A stretch of 64,000 nucleotides of DNA from Hirsutella rhossiliensis (lineage: Eukaryota; Ascomycota; Sordariomycetes; Hypocreales; Ophiocordycipitaceae). Position 1 is the stretch's first letter. Each line of letters opens with the position of its first letter. Position numbers and translations under genes: made by a program. Where the stretch lies: assembly GCF_020360975.1 (NCBI RefSeq), contig NW_025408671.1:248001-312000 (forward strand). The letters are read 5' to 3'. The notes beneath the pieces are model-generated. The model saw only the letters and a program-made list of their open reading frames with translations, was not told the DNA's origin and searched no databases. Positions 37,116 through 47,202 of this stretch are shown in pieces.

Positions 37116-37683
37116 TCTAAAGGTATATAAGTAAAAGTAGAATTTTAGGAAATTAAGGAATTATATAAGACTACGTAATAAAGGGGAAGAAGGAGTATAA
37201 GGTAGGACTTTTAATAGAATTTATTAGTAATATATTAGTATATAGAAGAGGTATTAAAGTTAATAATCCTCTCTCTATCTACTAGCGGACATACTATCTT
37301 ATATAGATAATTATAGCTAAACGGAAGAACCTTTTAGGACAAGATTTAGGCTGCTATATAGCCCTAAGACTAAGGAATTTAGTAATACCTTAAGTATATT
37401 AAGAAGTATCTTAGTTCTACTAATATTTATATTTAAAGGAGGTTAGTTATACTAGTATTCTTAAGAGGTCTTAGCTAGTATTCTAAGCTAGCTCTATTTC
37501 TTCGATTCCCGATTATACGATAACCGGTAACCCGTTTAATATATAATAATATATAAAATAATAAGCGATTCTTATTTTATAATATAGGATTTTATCTATA
37601 ATTAATATATAACTTATTAGCTTATATAATCGGGAGAGTATATTATAGCTACTTTATTTATAGTAGGAACACCGTTCCTTATA
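37116..37683 (-). repeat. copia-1 5' LTR (568 bp)
   Basis: On the plus strand it starts TCTAAAGGTATATAAG and ends TTCCTTATA, followed by GGATA. It is more RIP-mutated than the left LTR: many CA/TG sites still present in 31428-31995 read TA here. Confidence 0.93.
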
Positions 37684-40460
37684 GGATATTATCTAGGTAT
37701 ACTACTATAAAGATATCTAAGTATTTATATAGGATATTATTAATTATCTATTAAAAGGTAGCTAGTATATTTATAAGCCTAAATAGTATTACTAGATATT
37801 TAAATAGTCTAAAATTCGTTCTAAAGGCTATTATCTATTTATATCCCTTTTTTATATATATTAAGTTATAGGCGCCTTTAAGGTCGAGGGCTATAAACAA
37901 TTTTTTACTATATAGTCGATCTTATAGTTCTAATATAAGCGGTAATAGTATTTAGTCCTTTATTATAATATTATTTAAGCGTCTATAGTTAATAACTAGT
38001 TATAGCTTACTATTTTTCTTTAAAATAAATATAACTAAGTAGCTTACTTTAGATATTAACGTTTATATATATCCCTTTTATAGATTCTTATTAAGGTAGT
38101 TACGTAGCGTTTATAGTTACTTTTCGTTTAAGATATAGATCTTATAAAGCGTTAGCGTTATTCTATCTATAAGATAAATTTCGTGGTCTTATTAGCTATA
38201 TTTAAGTAACCTTATCTTAAGTTCTTCCTTAAAGAGTTTATTATATTTCCGGTATTCTTAGGGGATATTCTTTATTTTATCTAATAAGCTTTATTCTTTC
38301 TTTTAAGAGCTAGTTTCTCTTAACTTAAGCTCTTTATTAATTTATTTAAGGTCTTTCTTTAAAGTAGCAATAACTCTTTAGATCTTTATATTATATCCTT
38401 TATTCTATTTATATCGGATGCTAGGTTATATAGCCGTATTAGTTAATATATAGGTCTTATTAGTCGATTTTATATACGCTAGTTTAGTTACTATTTTTAT
38501 TTATATTACTAAAGCCTATAATAATTTACTTAAACGGTTATCCCTTTTATCTTATTTAGTAGCTAAATAATTATAAAATTTTACTTTCTCTTAAATCTAT
38601 TAGTCTTAAAAGCTTATATCCTCGTTTTAATATAGCTAGCTAGTTTTCTAGTTAATTAATAGGTTACTCTCCTATAGCTATAAAAGTCTTAATATAAGGT
38701 TATATTCTTTAATATCTATAATATTAAAGTCGACTTATTCGTCGTAGCCCTAGATATTAATATCGAGGTAATTAATCTCTATATTAATAATTCTATTATT
38801 ATAGTTAAAGGCCTCTCCTTTAATATTTATAAGTTTATATATATCTTTCTTATATCTTTATATAAGTTAGTAACGATTAATAACTTTAAGTAAAACGTAA
38901 TTACCTATCGCCTTATAATCTAAAAGTATATATATATAATATCCCGCGATTTAGATATCTAATACTATTTAGTTACTATAGCTTACCGTTACTATATATA
39001 GGGTCCTTAGATCTTATTATATCGTGCTAGTCTATAGCCCTTTTATAGATAGTATACCTTGTTTTTTACTTAGTCCTTATTTATTTTATTTAAGTATTCT
39101 TCTTCGATTTATTATTAATATCGTTTCTTTATATTTTTATTATATAGTATTATATTAGGGCTTAAGAGACTAATTTCTTATAGCTAATTAAAGATCTCTT
39201 ATTTCTTAACGCTATATCGTTTATATTATACTACTTTATAGTTAATTATATACTATACTTTATTATTCTATTCGTTTTTATACTAAAGGTTAAGTTTTTA
39301 TTTAGCGTCTTTTTATTTTTCGCGTAGTATTTCTATATTAATTTTTCCTTAGTTAAATATAGCTTATAGCCTTTATACGTATTACTAATAATATTTTAGG
39401 ATACTATTATATCGTTTATACTATACTTATGCCTTTTTATATTTATAAACTCTATAGTTTAAGTATATATATTTATTATAATCTTCTTTATTATATTTAA
39501 CTTATTATATAACCCTTTAGAAGATTAATAGTTTAAATGCTTTAAAGTAAGTAGCGTTATATTATTCCTTTATTTTAGCGTATTTATAGATTTTATATAT
39601 CTTTAAAAGATATCTTATTAATAAGCCGTAATTATTATAGCATTTAAGTAGTATACTATAATTAGGTTCTAATAATATAACTTAGTCGTTTAAGTAGTAT
39701 TAATCGATTTTCTAGTAGTCTAGTTCTATACTTAAGTAGGGTTTCGAAAGTACTTATCCTTTAAACCTAACTAAGAAGGCGTTATATTATACCTTTATTT
39801 AAAAGTATATTATATAATCTAGGTAAATATATAATATCTATAAAATATACTTATAGTACTTATAAGTAGTATTTATAGATCGTCTTTAAATTCTCCTTAT
39901 AGTTACTATTCTCGTTTTAGAGCTATAAAGGTATCGACTATAGCGATAGCTATAGTATAGTCTCCTTTATATAATACCGGTTAATATCGAATTAATATAG
40001 CTTATTAGTTTTCTATAAGAATTTAAGGTATTTATTAGGTTCTAATTTTAAGTATTTCTTTAAATTCTTTAAAGTATAAAGCGTATTCTCTAATCGTAGT
40101 ATTTTCCTTTAGTAGCGAGGGTAGTAGTATAAGTTCGTTCTTATCTTTTAATTCTCTAAGTATTTCTTATTCTTTAAAGCTTATATTATCGATACTTCGT
40201 TATTCCTCCTTAAGTTATTATCTAAGTTTCGTAAGTATAAGAGCTATATCTATATCTTCTTTATTATATTATTTATAGACTACCTATTATTATTATCGAT
40301 TTTTATTTTATATATCTTTTCAAAATCGTTTACTATTCTTCTTAATCTAGTCTTAAGAGACTCCTTTAAGATAGGGGTATTTTAGTTCTATGGATTTAAC
40401 TTATTTCTATATTTTAAGATCCCTTTATTATATTGTTATAAGGGTCTTCTTTAAAAGCTT

Positions 40461-41157
40461 TATAAGAAGGTATAAGCAATAAGCGCAGAATCGGGTAATC
40501 GATAACGTAAGCGGAAAGATCGGTCGAAGGAGTATAGGGTAGGATTTCGTCCGGAATTTATAACGAGCATATAAGGGGCTGAATAATATATTGAAAGAAT
40601 AGCGTTGCAAAAGATGCTTGCGAACTTGCTTGTTCTATCTACTACTCCCAGGGAAATCCTTCGTCTTTTATAGACCATTGCTCGCCTACTAGTAGACCAA
40701 TTAGTCAGTTTTCTAGCACATTCTATAGTGTTTGAAAAGCTCTATCTATAGTATATCTTCCCAACTTAGTAGGTGGTCTGATTGTGGCGTGATGGTTAAC
40801 GTAAGACTATGGGTTCTGGCATGAGTAGTGGATTTAACTAGAATGTTCTATGCCCTACCTATTCTCGTATCGCGGATATTTTCGGAACCGCTAGGCCAAA
40901 ATAGGCAATAGGGTATCCGTTCTGCTCGTAATTAACTTATGCATTTTATGCTTATTTTTATTTATAAGGATAGGCTTATCCTGACCCGCTTTTCCTAGAG
41001 GAAGGTATAGATATCTAGTAGAGGTCTTTGTCTTTTAAGGGTTATTCCCTTAGACTGTATTATAGAGCCTCTTTTTACTAGCTTATTCTATAAAGCCTCC
41101 CTATGCCTATTATTTCTTTATAATAGTAAAATAGGAATATAAGGGTATATTCTTATA
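40461..41157 (+). mobile_element. Solo LTR, family LTR-C (697 bp), lightly RIP-mutated
   Basis: It starts TATAAGAAGGTATAAG and ends ATATTCTTATA, an 8-bp terminal inverted repeat (TATAAGAA/TTCTTATA). It is flanked by the 5-bp duplication AGCTT (40456-40460 and 41158-41162). It retains many CA/TG, so it inserted late into the already RIP-saturated gag-pol of Gypsy-1. Two short minus-strand open frames over it (40428-40678) are accidental. Confidence 0.92.
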
Positions 41158-42244
41158 AGCTTTAAGAACTATTTAGTACTATTCTTATTACTTAAGTATA
41201 CTATATATTTATTATTATAGTATATAGTCTTACTAAGGAGTTTATACTTTAGTTCCTATTTATTAATAGCGTTTAGGTATTTCTTACCTTTTAAGGCTAG
41301 TACTTAGTAGGTTTTCTTCTCCTTATAAGGTTATCTATATTCTTTAAAGTAATATCTAAGTTTCTTATAATTAAAATACTTTCTTTTACTTTTCTATATT
41401 ATATTTAGATCTATCCTACCTAGGTTAGTTATATAAGCGTAGGTAATAGGAGTTTCGCGCTTCTTTTTATAGTTAGCGCGTTAGTTAAAGTTATTCTTAT
41501 AAAAAGGGTTTTAGTTTCCTCTTTATTATTTCTTTTCTTAGCGTCGCGTATACTATCTATTCTCGATTTATACTACTATAATAATATAGTCTAAGAGGTT
41601 ATTAGGTCGATTTTCCTTATAAAGCTCGTTCTTAACTTCTTCTTTAAGCCTATTATAGAATTATAATATAAGAGGTTCGTCGTCTTAATTAAGCTTTAAG
41701 GTAACTTAATAGAACTTTATAGTATAATCTAATACTAAGATCCTTTATTAGAGTTCTTAAAGTTTCTATTTAGCTTCTTATTCTTTATCGGTTATTCTAA
41801 ATACCTTTATAATAGCTTCTTCGAATCCTTAGAAACTAATAAAGACTTTATCTATCTTATTATCTTATTACGCTAGTTAGTTATCGAGAAAATCCCTTAT
41901 AATAGGTCTAAACTAAGTAAGTACCGTTCTAAATAAATAATTTCCTATATAAAGTACTTTCTTAACTAGGTCTAAGAGTTTAGTAAGGTAAAACCGGTAG
42001 TAGGCCTTAAGTTAAGTAAGAAAGTCTTAAAGCGTACTATAAGTACCGTTAAATAGTCCTAGCTATTTTAGTTTAACTACTTCTCTAAGGTCCCTAACTT
42101 ATCTATTACCTCCTCCGTTCCTAAGTAACTATACCTTATATTAAAGGGTAATAATCTTATGTATTATATCCTAAGGCAATATAGTAGCTCTAAAGTTAGT
42201 TAATCTAGCTTACTATATAGGTATATTAATAGTTACGATATTAC

Positions 42245-42771
42245 TTAAAGTAACGCGGTATTATACTAAATAAGAGCTTTTAATATATAATAACTAGTAT
42301 TATTCTTAAAGGATAAACCTATTAAGGGGTTTATATTAGTAGATATAATAAGGCGTAGTTTAAGTAATAATAAGTATATTACGTTAGTAATAAGTTAAAG
42401 GTTATAGACTATAGACTATAACTAAGTAATTAAGTAATCGGAATTAAAGATAGGATTATAATAGAGATTATAATAATTATAATATATTAAAAGCTATTAA
42501 GCTATCTATCTAAAGGAGTGTTCCGTTCTTTCCTTATATATCTCGAGAGCTTCCCTAGATCGTCGAGAGCGCTAGGTGATCCCGTCGCTTAGGAGCGCTA
42601 GAGCGCTAGAGCGATCCTACGATCTTAGCTATAGAGCGTTAGAGCGCTAGAGTAACCCGTCGCTCTAAACTTAATTAGCCTATTAGTCCGTCTAATATTC
42701 CTTGCTCCCTACGTTACGTGTCCTTATAATATATACTAGCCCCCGCGGTTTACTAGACTATGGTCGTAATA
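42245..42771 (-). repeat. Gypsy-1 5' LTR (right copy)
   Basis: This is the uninterrupted copy of the Gypsy-1 LTR. It contains the empty target site of copia-2 near 42317, and an internal stretch of imperfect GAGCGCTAGAGC repeats at about 42590-42665 that is also present in the left copy at 28235-28300. Its exact start is uncertain because the LTR ends have diverged. Confidence 0.8.
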
Positions 42772-43745
42772 CTATAGCGAACTTAATAATCCTTAGATCC
42801 TAATAATAAGAATATTACTATATTTACTAAGATTAAGGGATTTTAATAGTATAGTTAGATCTTAATTTAGTTAAGAAACTATAAAGATCTAAAGGGTAGA
42901 GGTTAGCTTTATTTACTACTAAAAAATAAAGCTATTACTAGATAATATAATACTATAGCGCTTAAACTTATAATAATCGCGATAGCTTTATAAAGTTAAA
43001 ACTATTTAATATAAGGAATATATTATTAAAAAGCCTACCTTTAAGATTAATTTTATCTTAAAAGATAATATCGCTAGTAAAGGTACTATAGTACTTAGGC
43101 TACTTAAAGGGATACTTAACTATACCCTTTTTTATAAGGAAGGTTATAAATATAACTTATAACTACTAGTTAAATAGTAAGAGTAAGTTATATAACCTTA
43201 TTAATTATAAGTTTAACTCCCCTTAAGGTAAAAGAGTAGGTTATATAACTATGCCCTAGGGGGGGCGCGGGCAATAAACTTAGGGACCTAAGGGGAAAGG
43301 AAATAAAGGGCTTCTCTTTATATCCTCTCCCTTAAGTCCTAGCTTTTATCTTTAAGTATACTATTCTTTTTTACCTAGCCCTATAATAGCTATATCCCTT
43401 ATAAAAGGGGTTAATAAAAATAGCCTTTAACTACTAAGTTAAGTAGTAAGAATACGTTATATAACCTTAATTAACTAATATTTAAACCCTCCTTAAGTAA
43501 GAGGGGGCAGCTAGTATAATATACCTATAGTATAAAGTACTAGCCGCCGAATAAGCTTCCCTTTTACTATATTTACCTCCCCTTTTTATTAGATACTATT
43601 AAGGGCCTCCCTTATTTTAAGATAACCTCCTTAAATAAAAAGTAAGGTAGCTAAATTTAATATTAGAATAACCTTATATTTACTAAACTAAATACTCTTT
43701 TACTTATTACCTTACTATTTAGAAGCTAGGGTAGTAAGGGGGTAT
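42772..43745. other. RIP-saturated sequence, unidentified element
   Basis: AT-rich sequence lacking CA/TG, with plus-strand frame fragments around 42980-43200 that look protein-derived but match no family I recognise. A GC-rich patch, CCTAGGGGGGGCGCGGGC, lies at about 43255-43272. Two versions of a motif around AAGTTATATAACCTTA occur near 43185 and 43455. Confidence 0.4.
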
Positions 43746-44032
43746 ATTAAGGAGAGTAGGTATAAGAGGCTATAAGTTATACCTAGTAAACTTAATAGTT
43801 ATATATAAGGAAGCCTGCCTAATTAATATAACTCCCCTAGCCTAAGGATATTATATAGTCCTAACTTAAGTATAGGAATATCTTAATGCCCTCTTTTAGC
43901 TAGCTATATATAGTTACTATACCTATATAAGCCCCTTCCTTATCCTAATAGATAGACTAAGATATATTTTACTAAATTTACCTTTCTATGCCCTTATTTC
44001 TTCTACTATGCTCTTAAGCCCCTGCTTAAGAG
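43746..44032 (+). repeat. Repeat R4, copy b (287 bp)
   Basis: Same length and orientation as 3421-3707. It is less RIP-mutated: it still has TGCC, CTATG and CCTGC where copy a has TA. It marks the right edge of the transposon island, directly before the transition to the gene islet. Confidence 0.75.
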
Positions 44033-44555
44033 GCTCTATAAAATAGAAGCACGCCGCAGCCGTACTAAACGGCCTACTACTAGCTAGCGGGGCGCAACCA
44101 GGGCCCGATATATAGCCGATAGGTTATACTTGCCCTAAACGTATAAGTCGTCGGCCCTATAAAGCACCTGGCTAGCTACGCTACTTAGCTTAAAGACCTA
44201 CCTTTGTAAGAAGAGTGCCGATCCCTATGGTATCCTAGGACGAAGCTGATAAGAAAGGGTTGTACAGTTTTACCTAGGTGGAACGGGCTATAGTTTTTCT
44301 GATAGCTATAAAGAGCGCGGCCTCCCATTCCTCAACGCAGTCTGGACGTAAGCATGTATTACTGAGAAGAAATGGATCGAGCCATAATACCACTACTTTC
44401 ACCAAAAGCAGCGATCTAATCCGACACAACAGCCAGGCTCATCAGAACAGACGAGGCATCTGCCTAAAGGCATCGGCGATCTTTTCCAGGGACCGACCGG
44501 TCTCTTATATCTTGCACGAACCAAAAGCTATTATACGTATAACCACCGCCTATCT
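44033..44555. other. Transition into the gene islet
   Basis: CA/TG frequency rises across this stretch. 44033-44200 is partly RIP-affected and GC-richer than the island. A 93-codon plus-strand open frame (44278-44559) runs convergent with, and just overlapping, the secreted-protein gene. It has no recognisable family and is probably chance. The 3' untranslated region of the minus-strand gene should lie here. Confidence 0.5.
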
Positions 44556-45794
44556 TTAAAACCCCATAAAACCACCAACAACCTTTATCTCAATCTTCGG
44601 CTGTTGGGGATCCCTCTTTCTGAAGATCTTGCCGGTAGCTGTCTTGCTCCCACTTTGGCTTGTAGCTGCCCTGTCCCTTCTCTTGTCCGTGGTTACTTTG
44701 TCCTTGCTTGGTGGACACTTGGGTGTTCGAAAATTGTCGGGTATCGCCGGCTTGGGGGTTTCTGGACGATGCACCAATATATCTCCGTCAAAGTACATAT
44801 CTAAATCTGCACTGTAAATGTCCCCCGTGGAGAGTTTGAAGAGACATTCACCAATCGACTCTGTGGCCGTCGGGGGTCCCGGGGTTTGCTTGTCCCTGTG
44901 ACCAGTGAAAGCGAGAGGTTTCCCACTGTGATCTTCCTTAATGAAGACAAGGGTTGACAGCGGCTCATTAGTGACATCCATTATCGGGATCCGTAACGTG
45001 CACTGGGCCTGCGACCTTGTGCCATACTGAGGCCCATCCGGATCCCGGCACTGTTTCCAACCCCAGTTATAAAACTGTGGGCAGTCTAACTTATCCGGCC
45101 TCTGTTTCTGGGGACTGGGCACAAAGCCCAAGCGGCCAGTTACCCGCCCCGAGGAAACCTGGTGGGGAGGTAGGTTGACCATTGGACAAACGTCTATCTC
45201 TTCTTTGCAGTCGATAGTTGCCTTACGCTGGCATTGTCCAACGTAGTTGGTGTGGTAGACCCAAGTCTCGAATCGGCACTCGTGGCCAGGCGGGCAAGAT
45301 TGCGATACCCCAAGAGATTTTATCGTAGTCTTCGACTTATCTTTAGATCTGGAATGTCCTCCCGAGATTGTGATGCCCTTTCCGGTAAATGAAGCTCCAG
45401 CATTCCAGCCCTCCGTGGTTCCTTCCGTTTCCCATTGAGAGTCCTCCGTATTTAGCGGTACGGAGTCAGTATTGATATTAAGAAAGCGTCGCTGTGGAAT
45501 AGTATCGTAGTCAACAGTAATATTGACGTCCTTTCCCCTAAAGGGCTTTAATAATGTCTGATATAGTGAAAATGTTGTATGTATGCACCATAGAGACCAG
45601 AGGGGTGAACAAGTAGGTTCCGAGTTGCTTCGTTTAGACTGTGGGGGCTTACTCCAATCGATACTCGTCTTCGATTGCAGCGAATCCGTATAATTCTTGG
45701 CCACAAGCTTAGGGTCAATTGCCAAAAACCCGTCGAGGTTAAATGACCAAACGTGGTGAATAAAGGCGGTAAAAAATAAAAGTTTGAGCATCAT
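44556..45794 (-). CDS. Secreted cysteine-rich protein, 412 aa, function unknown
   Basis: A single uninterrupted frame. I choose the ATG at 45794 because it begins a clean signal peptide (about residues 1-17, MMLKLLFFTAFIHHVWS) followed by FNLDG. The frame is open 41 codons further to an ATG at 45917. The mature protein has 12 cysteines, mostly after residue 60, including CPPGHEC at 167-173, and N-glycosylation sequons NYT (34) and NIT (91). A Gly/Ser/Thr-rich stretch at 129-146 recalls the membrane-inserting hairpin regions of some secreted beta-barrel proteins, but this is only a resemblance. Near the end a basic pair, KR at 393-394, could be cut by a Kex2-type protease, leaving an 18-residue tail. 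The gene lies about 500 bp from the RIP-saturated island yet shows normal CA/TG. No family is assigned; it is effector-like by context. Confidence 0.8.
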   Translation of the reverse strand: MMLKLLFFTAFIHHVWSFNLDGFLAIDPKLVAKNYTDSLQSKTSIDWSKPPQSKRSNSEPTCSPLWSLWCIHTTFSLYQTLLKPFRGKDVNITVDYDTIPQRRFLNINTDSVPLNTEDSQWETEGTTEGWNAGASFTGKGITISGGHSRSKDKSKTTIKSLGVSQSCPPGHECRFETWVYHTNYVGQCQRKATIDCKEEIDVCPMVNLPPHQVSSGRVTGRLGFVPSPQKQRPDKLDCPQFYNWGWKQCRDPDGPQYGTRSQAQCTLRIPIMDVTNEPLSTLVFIKEDHSGKPLAFTGHRDKQTPGPPTATESIGECLFKLSTGDIYSADLDMYFDGDILVHRPETPKPAIPDNFRTPKCPPSKDKVTTDKRRDRAATSQSGSKTATGKIFRKRDPQQPKIEIKVVGGFMGF

Positions 45795-45917
45795 TTCTGC
45801 AGCTATACGAAGGTCGCTGTTAGTGTGAGCAAGTATGCAATTTAAATATCTGTGAAAAGCAAAGACAAGGAGTAAACTTCTAGGTAAAAGTAGGAAACGG
45901 CGACTATGGTTTTCCAT

Positions 45918-47202
45918 TTGGTCGCAAAGGGTCTTTCCCGTTTTATAGTATATCTCAAGGTTTTATCTTGTAATGATGTCTGCAACTAATTTAAAGCGCC
46001 ACAGCAATAACCACTGGCCAGTATTTTCGTCACGACCTTGATAATAAGACGGAAGTACTAATAATCCTGCACATTATAATAACACTACATCTTATATGTT
46101 ATATCCCTAGCATATCTATAACGCCTGCTAGCGGCCCACTATTTTACTAAAGCTACCAGGTCACAAGGACGCTTCAATGCGGGGTACGGAGGTTGAAATG
46201 GCTGGTAAACCCTGATCCATGGTGAGGCTCCAGGTCAGGAATCAATAGGCTCATATCAACGTAGTTATTGCAAGAAATCGTCCTGTTGCGTCACACAGGG
46301 TTCTGGCGCAAATATCCGTCGGTGATATTTGCCACATTTGTATTCCAAGTCCATCAGCCCGGCCGCATACGCCGCGTGATGAATAAAGTGTGCGTAGGAT
46401 AGCTTTGCATGAAGTTCCACTGTCACGCGACTATGGATGGACCAGGGTCGCGGTACGTGATTGGTTAGCTCCTCATGCCGCTGCGCTCCGCAGTTGTGAA
46501 GGTTAATATAGGACAATAATAACCCCCTATGAAGGCTCTTTGGAGATCGATTGTTAAATCGTAGGTCCCCGTCTTATACTCTCTGTTGCACTTGCTTCTT
46601 AAGCCAACCGTCAGATGTCCGCCGCAAATAGGGCAAATTACCAGCGGTTCGTTATGTGTAGTTAGATTGATAATGAATCTATGCTTATGCGACTCTTCGA
46701 TTTATTACAGCCCGGTGCCGCCGAACCCCGCCGACACAAGGGATGAATGGACGCCCGGGATTGCTCTTTCTCAAGAAAGCATCTCCTGGCATGGCTTCAT
46801 GGACCCCTGGAAACCTTCCAACGCCAGCTACTCTTCAGGAATAGCTTCGTCCTATAATCCATGTAGAGTGTATTGATATGCTTTGGGTCTCCACACCTAG
46901 CTGGGCTACTCTTAGCTCACTTTCAGGACTCAATAGGTTTACGATTACCCGTGAATATGTGGGATCAGCTCCTAATCATACGGGGACGCTAGAGTATTCC
47001 TGTCTGAGCTAATTAGTAGAATTAATACATATCGTCTAAGCACTGAGGCAAAAGCGAGTCAGACCTTTGGTCTTGTATAGATGGTTGATCTATAGACTAG
47101 TACTTAAGAGTTGTTCAGCACCAAGACTAGACGTTGTTTGTCAGTCCTGAATCTGCCATCATACTACATTTACATACTGTTTGCTAACGACTCATTACTA
47201 AA
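45918..47202. other. Intergenic region between two divergent secreted-protein genes
   Basis: The minus-strand gene to the left and the plus-strand gene to the right are divergently arranged, so this 1.3-1.4 kb holds both promoters. Small open frames at 46265-46516 (minus) and 46586-46876 (plus) have no family signal. Just upstream of 47203 the context ACTAAAATGA has the A at -3 favoured in fungal start sites. CA/TG content is normal. Confidence 0.55.

Larger units (their letters stand above)
31428..37683 (-). mobile_element. Ty1/copia retrotransposon copia-1, RIP-saturated (6256 bp)
   Basis: Two 568-bp LTRs (31428-31995 and 37116-37683) flank a minus-strand gag-pol. The target duplication GGATA lies at 31423-31427 and 37684-37688. 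It sits inside the reverse transcriptase of Gypsy-1, so it is younger than Gypsy-1. It has lost nearly all CA/TG and so is older than copia-2 or has been through more RIP. A solo LTR of the same family lies at 13937-14505. Confidence 0.95.
28440..42240 (-). pseudogene. Gypsy-1 gag-pol remnant, interrupted
   Basis: The integrase core is readable at about 29820-29960, where minus-strand frames follow the conserved LS-x-A-Y-H-P-Q-T-D-R-Q-T-E-R-x-N-Q motif with Gln turned to stop and His to Tyr. The reverse transcriptase is split by copia-1. The catalytic Y-L-D-D lies at 37688-37699 and now reads YLDN, and the continuation I-L-I-F-x-D-T-L-x-E-x-K-E-H-V lies at about 31380-31427. RNase H should lie in about 30300-31000. 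Gag is at the right, where I could not place a zinc knuckle with certainty. A further solo LTR interrupts at 40461-41157. Confidence 0.8.
21626..42771 (-). mobile_element. Ty3/Gypsy retrotransposon (Gypsy-1), about 8.6 kb net, with three nested insertions
   Basis: The left LTR (about 21626-28418, containing copia-2) and the right LTR (about 42245-42771) align across several hundred bases, sharing GGATAAACCTATTAA...GGGTTTATATTA and ending TAATA. CTATA may be the target duplication (before the left LTR and at 42772-42776), though the left LTR start is only approximate. The element runs on the minus strand: gag to the right (about 41160-42240), then protease, reverse transcriptase and integrase leftward. 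Insertions within it are copia-2 in the left LTR, copia-1 in the reverse transcriptase codons, and LTR-C at 40461-41157. RIP has removed nearly all CA/TG. Confidence 0.85.
2941..44032. other. RIP-saturated AT-rich island
   Basis: Many successive 60-base stretches contain no CA and no TG, while TA is very frequent and CG persists. RIP in Pezizomycotina converts C to T preferentially at CpA in duplicated DNA. Exceptions are copia-2 (21691-27967), LTR-C (40461-41157) and R4b, which keep CA/TG. A second such block covers 50425-64000. Chromatin there is expected to be constitutively silent. Confidence 0.9.

Noticed and set aside
40428..40678. Two overlapping minus-strand open frames
   Set aside because: Both lie over the junction and interior of the LTR-C solo LTR, which is non-coding.
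44604..44817. Plus-strand open frames of 62 and 66 codons
   Set aside because: They are antisense to the C-terminal part of the secreted-protein gene.
44556..45794. Assignment of the secreted protein to a pore-forming or enterotoxin family
   Set aside because: Only a Gly/Ser/Thr-rich stretch and a Cys pair suggest it. No diagnostic motif was seen, so it is left as unknown.
45795..45917. Upstream ATG adding 41 residues to the secreted protein
   Set aside because: The downstream ATG gives a compact, well-placed signal peptide directly before the mature sequence. The longer form would have two hydrophobic segments with a charged spacer.
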